From: Lycocorax pyrrhopterus obiensis
Taxonomy: Eukaryota; Chordata; Aves; Passeriformes; Paradisaeidae
NCBI GenBank assembly: GCA_014706295.1
Contig: JACSVZ010000001.1
Coordinates: 82,086,237 to 82,150,236, forward strand
DNA length: 64,000 nucleotides
Direction: 5' to 3'
Shown here: in pieces, positions 27,417 to 39,512 of the stretch
Position numbering within the stretch: position 1 is the stretch's first letter
How the letters are laid out: every line of letters begins with the position of its first letter
Made by a program: the position numbers and the translations under genes
Notes under the pieces: generated by a model
Seen by the model: only the letters and a program-made list of their open reading frames with translations
Databases searched by the model: none
Told to the model about the DNA's origin: nothing

Positions 27417-27906
27417 TCTGAATACTTTCCAGCTTCCCCAGCTGAGCTCTGGAAATCCCCACATGGAGATTCCACAGCCTCTCTGGACAACCTGTTCCAA
27501 TATTTGACAAATTTTATTGTGACTTGTATTGTCTTTATTCTTAGCTGATATTTCCCTTGCTGCAGCTTTGGATTCCTGCCTCTTCTTTTTTCACTGAGCG
27601 TCTCTTGGCAGAGTCTGGCTATCATATAACTCCTCCATGAGGTAGTTGAAGAGAGCAGTTAGGGATCTACCCAACTTTCTCCTCTTCAGGCTAAACAAGT
27701 CCAGATCCCTCAGCTGCTCCCTGAGCATCTCATGCTCTACCCTTGAGATTTGTCCTCTACTGGGAAAATTGATGAAATTTATCATTTGTAATTTATACTT
27801 TTTTTTCCGGAATACCACGGACTTAAAAATTGGGCACAGTACTCCAAACATGAATTCAGAAATGCTAAAGAGATGAGAAAAATCACTCCCCTTGACCTGT
27901 TGGCTA
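27417..27906 (-). mobile_element. Older CR1 LINE, - strand, 3' portion (split by insertion)
   Basis: Read on the - strand this follows an older CR1 subfamily. Read on the + strand the blocks are 'atttcccttgctgcagcttt', 'ctcttcaggctaaacaagtc', 'cagatccctcagctgctccc', 'gggcacagtactccaaacat' and 'cccttgacctgttggc'. The 27740-27810 part is strongly diverged. The left end (27417-27480) matches only at 'cagcctctctggacaacctg', so the border there is uncertain. The match stops at 27906, where a second CR1 interrupts it, and resumes at 28503. Confidence 0.85.
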
Positions 27907-27914
27907 TGATAATG

Positions 27915-28498
27915 TTAACAGGAGGCTGAGGGAGATGAATCTCCCTATCTACTCTGCCCATCACAAGACCCCACCCAGAGTGCTGCATCCAGCTCTGGGG
28001 CACCCAACATAAGAAGGATATGGGCCTGTTTGAATGAGTCCTGAAGAGGTCAAAAAGACTATCAGAGGGCTGGAGAACCCTTTCTATATAGACAGGCTGA
28101 GAGAGTTGGGGTTGTTCAGCATGGAGAAAAGACTCCAATGAGACCTTATTGAAGCCTTCTAGTACTTAAAGGGTGATTATGAAAAAGGGTGAGAGTGACT
28201 TTTTATACATACAGAGAGAAAATGATAGGACAAGGGGGAATGGTTTTAAACTGAAAGAGGAGAGATTCAGATCAGACGTTATTAAGAAATTCTTTACCCA
28301 AAGAATTGAGTAGTGAGTCATCAGTACAGGTTGCCCAGAGAAGCGGTGGATGACCCATCCCTGGAAGTGTTCAAGGACAGGTTGGATAGGGTATTGTGCA
28401 ACCTGGTCCAGTGGGTGGCATCCCTTCCTACAGCTGGGGGATTTGAAATTGATGATCTTTAAGGTCCTTTGCAACCCAAACCAATCTATAATTCTGTG
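27915..28498 (+). mobile_element. CR1 LINE inserted inside an older CR1
   Basis: This is a 5'-truncated CR1 on the + strand. It starts near 'caggaggctgagggagatga', passes 'ctctggggcacccaacataa', 'gacaggctgagagagttggg', 'ggacaagggggaatggtttt' and 'ttgcccagagaagcggtgg', and ends with the octamer ATTCTGTG. The 8-mer TGATAATG flanks it at 27907-27914 and 28497-28504, consistent with a target-site duplication. On both sides the older - strand CR1 continues in register. It carries several short deletions and has no open coding frame. Confidence 0.93.
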
Positions 28499-28502
28499 AT
28501 AA

Positions 28503-28575
28503 TGAAGCCCACAGTGCTGTTGGGCTCCTTGGCTGCAAGAGCACAATGCTGACTCCTCCAATCATGTTTCAGTTC
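28503..28575 (-). mobile_element. Older CR1 LINE, - strand, continuation
   Basis: After the inserted copy, the older element resumes with 'aagcccacagtgctgttggg', then 'ctccttggctgcaagagcac', and a remnant of the 'ctcatgttcag' block. This is the part that lies directly upstream in CR1 of the piece ending at 27906, so the two are one element split by the insertion. The match fades near 28575. Confidence 0.85.
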
Positions 28576-29049
28576 AGTGTAAATTCTTCTACCTCATATT
28601 CCTGATTACTGATTTTATCAAGAAAATGGACAACCTCTTAATTCCTGTAATGTAAACTAGTAATTTTCTGACACAGGTTTCATAAAAAAATTTCATATCC
28701 AGCTGAATGAATTCTGCTTGTCCTAGTGCTCTGCAGGTTATGAACCAATACATGCTATATACAAGTTCAGGAGCATAGCTCTTCCTGAAAGACCAATCCA
28801 CATAATATTTTACATAATTTCTGAGTATACATGAGTTTATATATGTATTTTTTAATAAAATACAATTTACATAAACACTTAAGTAAAAGCAAGGACTGTG
28901 CTTCATCAAGTAATTAATTACTTATGGAGTGGAGATTCAACAAGAGGAAAGATAAACATCACTGACATAACATTTGTCCTATTTTGGATAACCCCTAAAG
29001 GGACTTTTTGAGACTGGGAACTCTATGACAACAGTCTAAAGAGATGCCA

Positions 29050-29690
29050 TCTATCTGTAGGAAACTGCATGCAGAGGGAAAGGGAACAAGTTATTGTGGG
29101 ACGTGTAGAAGCCTGGTATCCACGTCCTAGAGGCATAACCAATGTCATAAGAGACTCCTAAGGAGAATGGGAAGGAAGACAAAGAAGACATGTAATAACT
29201 GCTCCCAAGTATGATAGCACTTGAAGAACAGAAAGAAGAAAGCAAAAATTGCTTGCCTATAGACAGATAAAGTTAGCAAAATGGAGGCAGAGGTTTAAAT
29301 ATGAAACAGGGAATGGTTTGTTGTGCCAGTTTTGTAAAACCAATGTAACTTTGGTTTGATGTGACAGAGAAGAGGCAGGCAGGAAAGGGATTTAATAAGA
29401 GGTGTGTCCACGGCCAAAGTAGAAATTGCTTTGGTGGCAAGCCCAAGATGGAAAGATCAAGGCAAGGTAATATGATTGGATGAAAGTTTGTATCAAAAGC
29501 TGATGTATAAAAGCTTGGATTAGAGCATATATTAGTTATCTGCAGCTGTTGTGAAGGATTAGCCAGGGAGCAGCAGTCTGAATGTGGTGCCACAGCAGAG
29601 TCCTCCAGGCTCAGCCTCCAACCATTCCAAAGGTGCACCAGTCCACTCAAGAGCAGGGGAGGTTGCTCAAGACAATTCTCCACTGAGAAA
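29050..29690 (+). mobile_element. Possible endogenous-retrovirus LTR-like block
   Basis: An inverted CCAAT box (ATTGG) at about 29475 precedes a TATA element, TATAAAAG, at 29506-29513, with LTR-like spacing. The surrounding text ('caaaagctgatgtataaaag', then 'gttatctgcagctg' and 'cagcctccaaccattccaaa') recalls avian ERVL-type LTRs from memory. The downstream flank to about 30300 is A+G-rich, as ERV interiors often are, but I found no readable gag or pol there. I could not define TG...CA ends or a target duplication. It might instead be unique sequence with a chance promoter-like arrangement. Confidence 0.4.
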
Positions 29691-30300
29691 TATTTCTATA
29701 AATATTGCTATAAGGAGGACAATCAAACCCATGTGGTGTTTTAAGATGACAGCATAAAATATTGAGAACATAAAAAAAAAGAAAAAGACAATTTAAGCTG
29801 ACCATTTTCTTTAAGAAACTAGAGTTAGAACAGAGGTGTAACATGTATTTGCATTAAAAAACAGAAGAAGGAAAGAGGAAAGACCTTAACCCTCCAAAAA
29901 GATAATTGAAGGAGATTTCCGTAGAGTATTTTGATTCTGTGGAATCAAGAGCCAGGGGAAGAGTTGAACAGAAAGTAAACCACTTAGCTACTGGAAAGAA
30001 CAGTGAGTTCTGATAAAGTTGTTGCAACAAATAAAGGAACTTGAAACGGCAGTAATTTTAAAATTCATTAAGGAAGAAGAAAAGGAGAAATCATAAGATT
30101 TAACAACCCTTTAAAAGAATAGCATAAGGCCTCCTTGGAATGCAAAAGATCTGAATGACCTTATTAAGGACAGACAAAAATAGGAATTTACCTGAACCCA
30201 CAGAAAGTGGATGGAGTTGTATTACAAGATATACACCAAGAAACCAGAGGTTGTTAAATTAAAATAGGATGGAAAAATCACTTACTGCACAGTTTTTCAA
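29691..30300. other. Adenine-rich sequence next to the LTR-like block
   Basis: This part of the + strand is rich in A and G and full of stop codons. It may be a decayed retroviral interior continuing from the LTR-like block, since base skew of this kind is usual there. I could not recognise a protein domain in any frame, so the assignment is inference only. Confidence 0.25.
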
Positions 30301-32533
30301 ATAAAGCACAAAATCTAAAACAGACAGCAACTTTAGACGGGAAAATATTTATTTTATGTTATAGGATATGCCAGAGATCCTGAAATATGCAAGGTCAGAA
30401 AGTAGTAACTGGAATGGTACATATTAAAAGCAGTATTTCTGGAACAAATCTCTTGAGAAATGACTTGCATGGGTTTTGTCCAGCTGCTGGAAAAAGCTTA
30501 TGAAGTAGTTGTTTCAGAAACATTACTATGTAGATGGTGGTGGTTTAGACCCATTGTGTGCTCCTCAGTCTGTCCTGATTTAGCCACAACTCCCACTAAA
30601 ATTGATCAGTGAATGGATTACTTGCAGAATAACCCACTTACTTTAGGTCCCTGGCTGAGCAGTTTTTTCATGCTTGCTTTCTCCCTTGTATGTGGTTTAG
30701 AGGATAACAGTATTCCCCGATGAGTTTTAAATTGGATTTCTCAGCTGAAGAAACTAAGTGTTCATTCACTAAAACAGTGAAAGAACACAAGATTTTTGGT
30801 GTCTGTGGGAACCGAAGCTGAGAAAAATTACTGAAATCAGAGAGTTCCTTGGGTTTTGTGATATTTCGAGGTCTCCATGCAGTAGGGCACTAAAACTGCC
30901 CTAGTGGTGCGATGGATTTGCTATCTGAGCCCTTCCAAGTACCAGGATCAATGTGCAATGGCTAGGCTGGATCAACCCATTCTACCCAGTGCAATCAGGA
31001 AGCATTTGAGGAACAGAAAATTTAACAGTAAGAAGGTTTTGGAGTGAGAGTAGGTGGAAATGAATGTAATCATAACAATTCCAACTTAGAAGTAAAGAGG
31101 GAGGGAAATGAAAATGCTGAATCATTTCATTTTAACGTTTTTAAGTATCTAATATTAAGTGATGTATTTTGTCATGGAAACATGAGAATCTTACTTTCAA
31201 CACACTTTTGAGAAAATGTGCCAATTCTTTAGTATAAAACCAATATTTTTGGTTTAAAAAGACTGAAATGCCTTTTAAAAGATAAGGAAAACAATAAAAT
31301 GATTGACATTAAATCATATATGTAATTTTATTTTTTAGCAAAATAAAGTTTGTATAGAATTTCTCTTTTAGTTGAAAAAAGGGAACATTTTCTCAGCCCT
31401 ACCCAAACTAGGGATTTTTATTCTCTTTGTACTTTCTTCCCTGTTGCTATGCTGGCCCCAGTAGCCAATTTTTACTGTGAAGTAGAAGAGGAAAAAGTTA
31501 AATATCGGAGTCAAATGTCAGTCAGCATGTCAGGTTCGCCAGTCCACTTGTAGGGGCCCATCACATCTGCAAACTTTAAAAATTACTGAAGCAAAGTATA
31601 AGAAACGTGTGAAGAAAAGAACTGTATTTTGAAGAGGGCATGCCACATTACAGACAGGAAAATGAGACACAGGGTAGCCCAAAGCTGACTATTCTGTCAG
31701 TAGGGAGCACAATTTAGTTCTTTGTCCAGCAGAGTTGTTCATTGGATTATATTGTCCAGAGTATGGAAAAACAGACCTATTTTTTCTTTCCTGTTGGTTG
31801 GAAGGTTCTCTGCATATTTACCGAATGGCAATGGCATTTGTTGAGCTTCCCTAAGCACCTCCATTTATTGGAGGCATTTTGGGGTTTAAAAAATGCCCAG
31901 AGAAATAGAATTTTCTTTTCTCTTTCTCTAGAAAAAAATAATCGGAAATAATGACATCAAAGTTGATTGTAGGTCTTGTCCTTTTTTCAGAGAAATTGCT
32001 TTTGGGTTATGCCTCCAGTGGAAGATACTTCATTTAGCTTTGAAAGCAGGGCATGGTGCTCTGAAGAAGTAAATATATCCTGAGCCTTGGCACAGTCAAC
32101 CGGCACAAAGAAGGCACACATTAATATATCTGGTTTTCTTCTGATTTTCAGGTGGCCCTGTGCCATCCTGGGTGGGAGCTTGAATGGTGCAGGAGGTTGT
32201 ATTTAGCTGGCTGGGCATGATAGCTTCTTCCTTACAGGTCAGCACCAGCCTTTAACTGGCACCAAGAGAGATATGCCAGAAGTCTATAAAATGATGAGAG
32301 TCAAGGAACAGGCCAAAAGGGAGTCATTATTTACTGTCTTTTCCAATGCAAGAACTAAGGAGATTTAAATGGAACTAGCAGATGGCATGTCTGGAAAATC
32401 AAAACAAAGTGTTACTTCACATAACTTGTGAAACTCAGAATATTGTATATGATAAAATATGTATGAGTTAAAAATGAAAGGGCCAAATACATGGGAGAAA
32501 ATCCTCAGGGAAAAAAAAAAAGTTAAAACAAGC

Positions 32534-32556
32534 AACCAAACCAAACCAAACCCCAA
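32534..32556. repeat. Short AACCA-type A-rich repeat
   Basis: Three consecutive AACCA/CCAAA units sit inside a longer A-rich run that begins with twelve A residues near 32510. It is low-complexity sequence. Confidence 0.7.
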
Positions 32557-33860
32557 AACAAAGCAGAAAAGAAGCTGCCATGAGAAGAAGATTTCTACAG
32601 GCTTGTAAATGCTGCAGAAATTTATCACATCCTTCTGTGCTGTCCATTACTAGAGACAGCTACTGGGCTAATCCACTCTGTCCTGGTTTACAGATGTTCT
32701 TACTGCTTCATGGTCTTTGCTGATGGAAAGAGTCAGACACTGAAAACTGTAAGAATAGAGACATGATAAAGAAATAAATACCATCCAAGGCAAATTCAAA
32801 ATTAATATAAGAAATATTTTTCTCATGGGTACATACAATGCATTCACTGTCAAAATAAGCTATTCAGACAAAGAATTTCACAAGTTTCAGAAATAGTTTG
32901 GAGATTTACTTGGAGGACAAGAATAACCAGAACACATTTTATGTTAAGTCTTGTTAGTCAGTGTCTAAAACAACCAAGTATAAATAGAATGTGATATAAA
33001 TGTGGACCAGATTATCCCATTTCATGAAATGCAAGTTGTTTAAAACCTTCTCTGAATCTTCTGGTACTGGCCAGCACTGGTTAGAAGCTGGGAGTGGGAC
33101 TGGTGTGTTCAGAACAGTGAGTTCTTTGATCCTCTAGGTATGTTTGTCACACAGTGTTGCACCTGAAAAAATTGAATGGAAAGGAATTGAAATTAAAAGG
33201 AGCAGAGTGAGCTGATCTCCAAACAATGCAAAAAAGTATGAACCCCTCCACCCCAGTAGTATTTCGTGGAGTTTTCAATTATCTCTGTAGACTCTCTCTG
33301 GTCTCTGTAGATTTACCTTAGTGGTTACATGAGTACCAAGCTGTACAGAAGCACTTCAGCATCGACTCTCCAGGTTGGTTAAATCACACCAGCTGGGTGG
33401 GGCTCACCGGTGGTGCAGGATGAGGTGCAAGGACACCTTGGGAGATCCTTCACTAAACAGTGGCAGCCTCTTTTTGCATGTACACTAGGAAAATGCAGGA
33501 TTTCAATTAAAATAAAGAAAAAAACCCACCAAAAACAAAACCAAAAAACCAATCCCTAACTTTCAAAATGGCTTAAACAGGAAAATAAGGTTAAAGAACA
33601 GGCTTGTTAATGAAACATGTCAGATCTCTCCTCCATGACTTATTCAATAAGATATGAAACTGGCCATATCAAGTTTGCTTAAAGGTCCATCTAACCCACT
33701 ATCCTATCAGTTTAAGTGACCAGAATTGGATTTTTAGAGAAGAGCGTTGGAATACGGCCAGCATGTAGTAACACCGTAATAATGTCTTACTTGAAGGATT
33801 CATGTTCCTTTTTTTAAAAAAGAAATCTTATCTTCCTTTTGTATAAGCAAAGACTTTCAC

Positions 33861-33877
33861 AAAAAAAAAAAAAAAAA
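33861..33877. repeat. Poly(A) run
   Basis: Seventeen consecutive A residues are followed by C-interrupted A-rich sequence. About 145 bp downstream lies a 19-base T run, so the two could pair as a loose foldback. No processed-transcript body was recognised upstream of the A run. Confidence 0.9.
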
Positions 33878-34022
33878 CAACCAAACCCAAAACCCAAAAA
33901 AATCCAACTGTGGTTAAGCTGATCATAAGAATTTGCCTAGAAAATGCCTGTTGTTAAACAGATTACCTACTCTTTTTTAAACATTATTCTCTTTTTCTTT
34001 TTAATCTTTTCTTTTCTCTCTC

Positions 34023-34041
34023 TTTTTTTTTTTTTTTTTTT
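34023..34041. repeat. Poly(T) run
   Basis: Nineteen consecutive T residues follow a CT-rich lead-in at about 33985-34022. It is low-complexity sequence, complementary to the A run at 33861-33877. Confidence 0.9.
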
Positions 34042-34304
34042 GGAACTGACCCAGTTTTTAAATCCCTGTCAGAGATCTGATGGTTTGTAAAAGAATCCAT
34101 GCAGTGTATTATAAATCAATTCAGGCCTTCTGTAACTGATGAGGATAGATAGTGCAACATCAGTATCATCTCACCATTGAAGTAGTTAACCTGATATAGA
34201 TCTTCCTAACGCATGTTTTTTCATGTGTTAGCAATGAAATGAGAAATCCAAGCCTTTGATGATGGTTAACGCTCTTTCGTTTCATATCTGTGCATCCCTT
34301 ATTA

Positions 34305-34430
34305 AAAGCTTGAGGCCTCAGCCCTGCAACATGCTAGTGAGGAATTCAAGTGTATCCCTACCCAGCAAAGCACTGAAGCATGTATTTATGTATTCCTGAG
34401 GTCAGAGCAGGGTAAGTACATGCTTAAATA
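34305..34430. repeat. Probable ancient amniote repeat relic
   Basis: The phrases 'cctcagccctgcaacatgct' and 'cagcaaagcactgaagcatg', then 'gtacatgcttaaatat', resemble a foldback-type ancient repeat common in reptile and bird genomes. Its remembered core reads 'cagcaaagcacttaagcat' and its reverse complement recurs at the other end. The AAGCATGT...ACATGCTT inverted pair seen here fits that layout. The family name is not certain to me. Confidence 0.4.
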
Positions 34431-36049
34431 TTTGCCTCGTAGTGAATTACACATGATTTTAAAGTTAAATCTGTTCTTAGAAAGTATCCTGCTGGAAGGG
34501 AATGAAGCTATAGGTGAAACAGAATGAAAACGATCGTTGCACACACTGCTCCCTCCTGTGGGCACCACTGTGCACCAATTCAGCAGTGCTTGTGTCTGTG
34601 GGTTGGGGAAATTATTTTGAGAATCAAACCCAGCAATGACAGGCTTCTGAAGTGCTGAAAAGTCTCATTTTGGTGTTTTTAGAGAAATGTTTTGATTTTT
34701 CACTTCAAAATGTCTTAGGAGAACAAAATCAAAACAAGAATGTTTTGATTAGCCCCCAAAGATTTTCTGAAATATTTTGTCACATGAAATTAGGATTTTT
34801 TTTAATCTGCTTCTAATGAAAAGGAAAAAAAATAGCATTTTTTAATCTAAAGAAAAAAAATTCCCTGATACCTCTGTTAAAGATGGCAGAGCATGGATTG
34901 AAGGAAAAAGATGATTTTCTTAGAAAGATATTAATGTTTGAGAAGGAATAGATTTTTCCAGTTACTTTTTCTGTGTGTGCTGTACTAGAGGAATTCCAAT
35001 ATCTTAATTTTAATCTTCTATTTATTTTATTTGGTTAAATGAAATAAATATCTCCTTTCCATCCTTACAACTCATGACTGAAACAAAAAATTAGAAAATA
35101 TTTTTCTTTAATTCAAATAAAACGTAAAAAAAAAAGGAACAGTGTTAAAAGTGTAGCTGTAACATTTATAGACTACTAAAAGAAAGCTACATAAAAATTT
35201 TGACTTTCTAAAAAGAATATAATGGCAAAAAAAATCAATACAAATATTTCTTACCAACACACAAACTTCCCAAAGGGAACTGAAGTTGTGCTTGGCTGTA
35301 CTATTATTTTATAGATGCAGGGGAAAAATCTCTCCCTTGGAGGCCTTTAAACCTAAAGGAAACAGAAAAGGGGAAGATATGAAACCTCCACAGAAGGACG
35401 GAAAAATTGATTGATAATTTTTATTTTATTAATATGGTTTTTTGGTGCATATTATTATATAATTGCCTCAGATTACCTATCAAGTCCTGTCTGTGTTACA
35501 GTTTGTACAGTCTGATCTTGATTAAAGACAAAATGCTGTACAAGAGTATAAAAACTGATGTGTTTGCGGTACAATGGTTAAAATTTTTGTTCTAATAAAT
35601 CCCTCTGAGCTTCCTCCGTGTTTTGGGGTTTTATTCAGACAGTCAGTTCTACCAAGTGGAACACTTATTTAAATACTTCCCATAAAAATTCACAGCTAAG
35701 TGAGCTAGAGAAAAATAATAAATGGTTATCACACACTGTCTATATAAACCTTCATTTCTGACAGGGCTATTGGGAGGGCTAATAATAATTATATGATTCA
35801 CATGGCTTAGTGGGTGCAGCATGTTCAGAAAGGTACAACAGAAAAATAAAGAACAGAAAGACAAATCCTATTTCACGTAACAGTTTTTTTTAATAACCAC
35901 CTCTAAATTTAAAAATTTGTCAGATTAATATTTTCACGTTTTACAGACCCCAGAAAAGACTTTGATAAGTGTCTGAAGAAGACACTGTGGGTCTTGTTCA
36001 GGGAGAAGATGTCCTGCCAAGCTGTATAAAGATGAACCAGAATGATTAG

Positions 36050-36100
36050 TTTGGGCCAAATTCTTTATTCCACTGAGTTCAGTGGATTAAGAATGCATTC
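36050..36100. repeat. Possible ancient amniote repeat relic
   Basis: The phrase 'gggccaaattctttattcca' followed by 'ctgagttcagtgga' resembles an old amniote repeat with the core 'gggccaaattct...gacttcagtgga'. The match is short and from memory, so chance similarity cannot be excluded. Confidence 0.3.
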
Positions 36101-39100
36101 TACTCGCTGATCTTCTGAGCTCCTCTTCATAGCTATATGTGAGTTCTAGTGATGAAAAATTCAGATTTGAGTAAAGACAGTGTCATATTCACTAATAAAC
36201 AAATCCAAAGAAAAGGGAAGAACCAACTCATTCTCATTTCTGTGAGAAATGTTCTGAGGCAGCTCAGGCTGTATCTGTGTGTTGTAAAACACGCAAGTTG
36301 AACATAACCGCACTTGGAAGCAGATTTTCAGACCAAGTTCATCAGCCTGCCTTGCTTAGCATCACTCATATATCTGCATGTTTGCTACTCACACCAATGC
36401 AAGATAATGCAGTTGAAACAATTTTTTATTATTTTCTTACTGTCGGAGAACATTATGGCTATTAGTTCTGATGTCTGGAGATCATTTCACATTGGTTCTT
36501 GAAAGCATCGTGAAACAGGGCTATAAAAAGCACTGATTATTAATCCCTAAACTTGTTTTATTCTTGGCATCATTCTTCTCTAATTCCCATCTTAAACAGT
36601 TGACTTTGTTTTCACTGTGACACACTGGAGGGAAATGAAGTCCTCTTGCTGTATCTAAGGGCTAATATAGCAGTGGAGTGTATGACACAAAACATGGCAT
36701 TTGGAATTGATTAAACGCTGGAGTAAAGTCCACCTTGAACCAACGTCCAAAAATTCCATTCTTCCTAGAGATTAGACTGAGCAAGAACCTGAAATCTCTG
36801 AAGATGTATGTGTTAGAAGGTTTATAATTGAAATTGATGTAATTCAGACTAAACTCGGAAATGGTGAAAAAAGCTAATCTCAGCTGTTATTTGGGGGCAC
36901 AAAAAAATTCGATCAGCAGGCTGTTAGTTTTAGACGTAGTAATCTCTTTGTTTCTTCTATAACACAACTTAAAAACAAAATAAGAAGATTAAACTGGCCA
37001 TAATGAAATGGGAGAATAATTTGGTTTATAGGATTTTTTCTTGTTTTCCTGAGAAGTTGTGAGAGGGGGAATCTAACATTTGAAAACTTGCTACTGATGC
37101 ATCATTTTAGGATTCTCTTCTGATGCACAACTCATAAACTACAAAAGGGAAAAGGATACAAGGTTAAAGAGGTGCCAAAGTCACAAAATTATAATAATTC
37201 CATGCAGAGGTCTATGTTTGGAAGTTATTTGCAGATTTTTTTATTCACAAATCTAGCAAGAGCTGGGTTGGGTCTTGTGTCCCACGAGCTAAATAATTTA
37301 AATAAGTAAATAGTGATCATCAGTTGTGGGAAGGAGGGATTAATACATCTTTCTAGATAGTGGAAGTCACAGTATTTATGAAAAAGAGAAAAAAGTTAAC
37401 TTTTCTTAAGTTCTCTTCTCTTTGAAGTGGATAGATAAAAGTATTTAAATCATTCCTAGAAAGTCATATGTGGATTTGATTCTCAAATTTCATGGACAAT
37501 ATAAAAATAAATTTGGAAATCGCTCATGAAAGAGCAGAAAGAATCATTTGGTATTTGGGAAGCTGCCTTCTAACATGCTTGAACTGTTGCTTACCTGTGG
37601 GGGAGTAAAATTTTTTTTTCTATTTAAATTCCATAGCTGCCTACATTAATTTGTAAGACTGAAGGTTCTTATATCAACAGAATGAGAAGTTAATACAAAG
37701 CTGTAACAATGGAAAGTGAAGATAAATTCGCACTAAAAATTCCAATAAATTTTTGTCAATAAGTATGATTAAGATGTGGTTAAATATAAATAAGTTCAAT
37801 TTCAGCATTTCAATTCTTTAACAGTGATGTGTACTCCTACTCGAAATCCACTGGAATTTGAAAACATGTTATAGGCTAAGTACAGTAACTTCAGAGGAAA
37901 ACTCTATGTCTTGAGATAAGTAAAATCATCTTCTTTTGAGATTCTTACAGATTTTATAATCACCAAGTCTTAACTTTTAAGAACTGCATTTTCTGGTTAT
38001 AAATATCACTACTAGAATGTGGTCTAAGAAATCACTATTTTATTGTGCCAGTGGGATGGATCACAGGCACCAAAAGACTTTTCATTTGCATGCTGCATTT
38101 AATACACTATTCTGTTTTGCCAGACACTCAAAGAATTGCACTTTGACTTTGAACTTTATTAGCTCTATTACCATATTTTCTGAGTCAGTCTTCTTGCTTT
38201 GTTTCAGCAATTTTCATTCCTTTCATCCATTTGAGAGATTTGTGGTGCAAAAAAATCAATTTTCTGGGCTGTTGCTCAAGTTTTTACAGGGGAAGGTATC
38301 TGCACTTGAGGATACTGAGAGTTGAGGAATTTGAAGAAGTACACATGAAGGCACTAATTTCTTCCATTTTTGGTGAAAAAAATTACTTTGTGGTGTTTAA
38401 CTTTCCTGGTTATTTGAGGCTCTGCACCCAATATAACTTTTGTCAATTAAATATTCATCAGTAGATGGACAAATACTGAATATAAATGGGGAAACAAACA
38501 TTAAAGTTGCTACTTAATGAGAAAGAAGCTTTGGCTCAGTTCTCAATTCTGCTATGGTCTCCAGTGGTGAGTTTGTATTAAAACACTCAATTCAATCTGT
38601 TTCACTTTACTCCTCCATAAAATGGGATCAGAAATATTTTCTGTAAATATTTTCCATGATTAACTTACAGTTAGCAATGTCTGCTATAATTTCTGTTACT
38701 GCATAATTTGCTGAAAAATTCACGACAATGCATAAAAAAGCATGAGAACAACACAGGGTTTGGCTTCATCCAGGCACCCAAGCCTCTCTCCTAGTGATTA
38801 TTTTCAGTTGACTGAAGGGCACTACTTTGTTGCACTTTGTAACAGCCTAGGAAAGTAGAGAATATAATTGTATTGCTATCACACTTAGGAACCCTAGCCA
38901 AGGACTTTGTGCCAGTACTGTTCATTTACAAAATAAAGTGGTTCCTACTTGACAGAAGTTAAAATCTCAATGTAAAATGAGACACGAGAAAGAAAGAAAT
39001 CTGATGAAACAACAAAGCAATTTAATTGGTTTTGTTGTCCACTGTTGTCAGGTGATTGATGCCCCATAGCACCCTAAGAGGTAATCAGTGAAAGCAGCTT

Positions 39101-39150
39101 CAGTTTGAGATAGCTAAATGTACCTCAGTTTGTGGTAGCTAAGTGTCTGC
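39101..39150. repeat. Diverged 25-bp tandem duplication
   Basis: Two adjacent units both start CAGTTTG and share TAGCTAA and TGT at the same spacing (39101-39125 and 39126-39150). They agree at roughly three quarters of positions. It is a small, moderately old local duplication. Confidence 0.65.
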
Positions 39151-39465
39151 ATGAAGGTGTCACCAGTGATCTGTGTCCATGCTCTCATTACACCTAGGCA
39201 TATGGAGCATGTCCCAAGTGGCCTCCAGCTGCCTCTTGTGGGTGTAGATGACCCTTAGCATGGGTACACACACGGGACACAGCTCACCTTTCCCTGAGAC
39301 TATAGCTTACAGAGGTTGGAAGCAACACATCAGTGTGAAAGAGATACTGAGGAGACAAAAGTCAAATCTAAAAGATCCAGTGCAGATTTCTGATGTACTA
39401 TCGTAAATGGCATCTTTACTAATTCACAATACATTTATGACCACTCAGAAGTGCTCTTTTAGAAG

Positions 39466-39512
39466 CATTTCTCCATTTGCTTCGTGTAAAACATGAAGCA
39501 AATGGAGAAATG
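39466..39512. repeat. Perfect 18-bp inverted repeat (hairpin)
   Basis: CATTTCTCCATTTGCTTC at 39466-39483 is followed after 11 bases by its exact reverse complement GAAGCAAATGGAGAAATG at 39495-39512. The spacer GTGTAAAACAT can itself pair at its ends: a G-T wobble, then T-A, G-C and T-A. As RNA the stem would be about 22 pairs closed by an AAA loop. Pairing does not continue outward beyond a few scattered bases. The hairpin is shorter than a typical precursor microRNA. It could be a product of a template-switch mutation, a tiny foldback element or a small structured RNA. Confidence 0.92.

Noticed and set aside
28166..28561. 131-codon open frame on the - strand
   Set aside because: It is antisense translation of the inserted CR1 3' end.
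29273..29683. 136-codon open frame on the - strand
   Set aside because: It lies in the LTR-like block, antisense to the apparent promoter, and has no domain.
33861..34041. Poly(A) and poly(T) runs as ends of a foldback or processed retrocopy
   Set aside because: The sequence between and outside the runs shows no complementarity or gene-like body, so they are treated as independent homopolymer runs.
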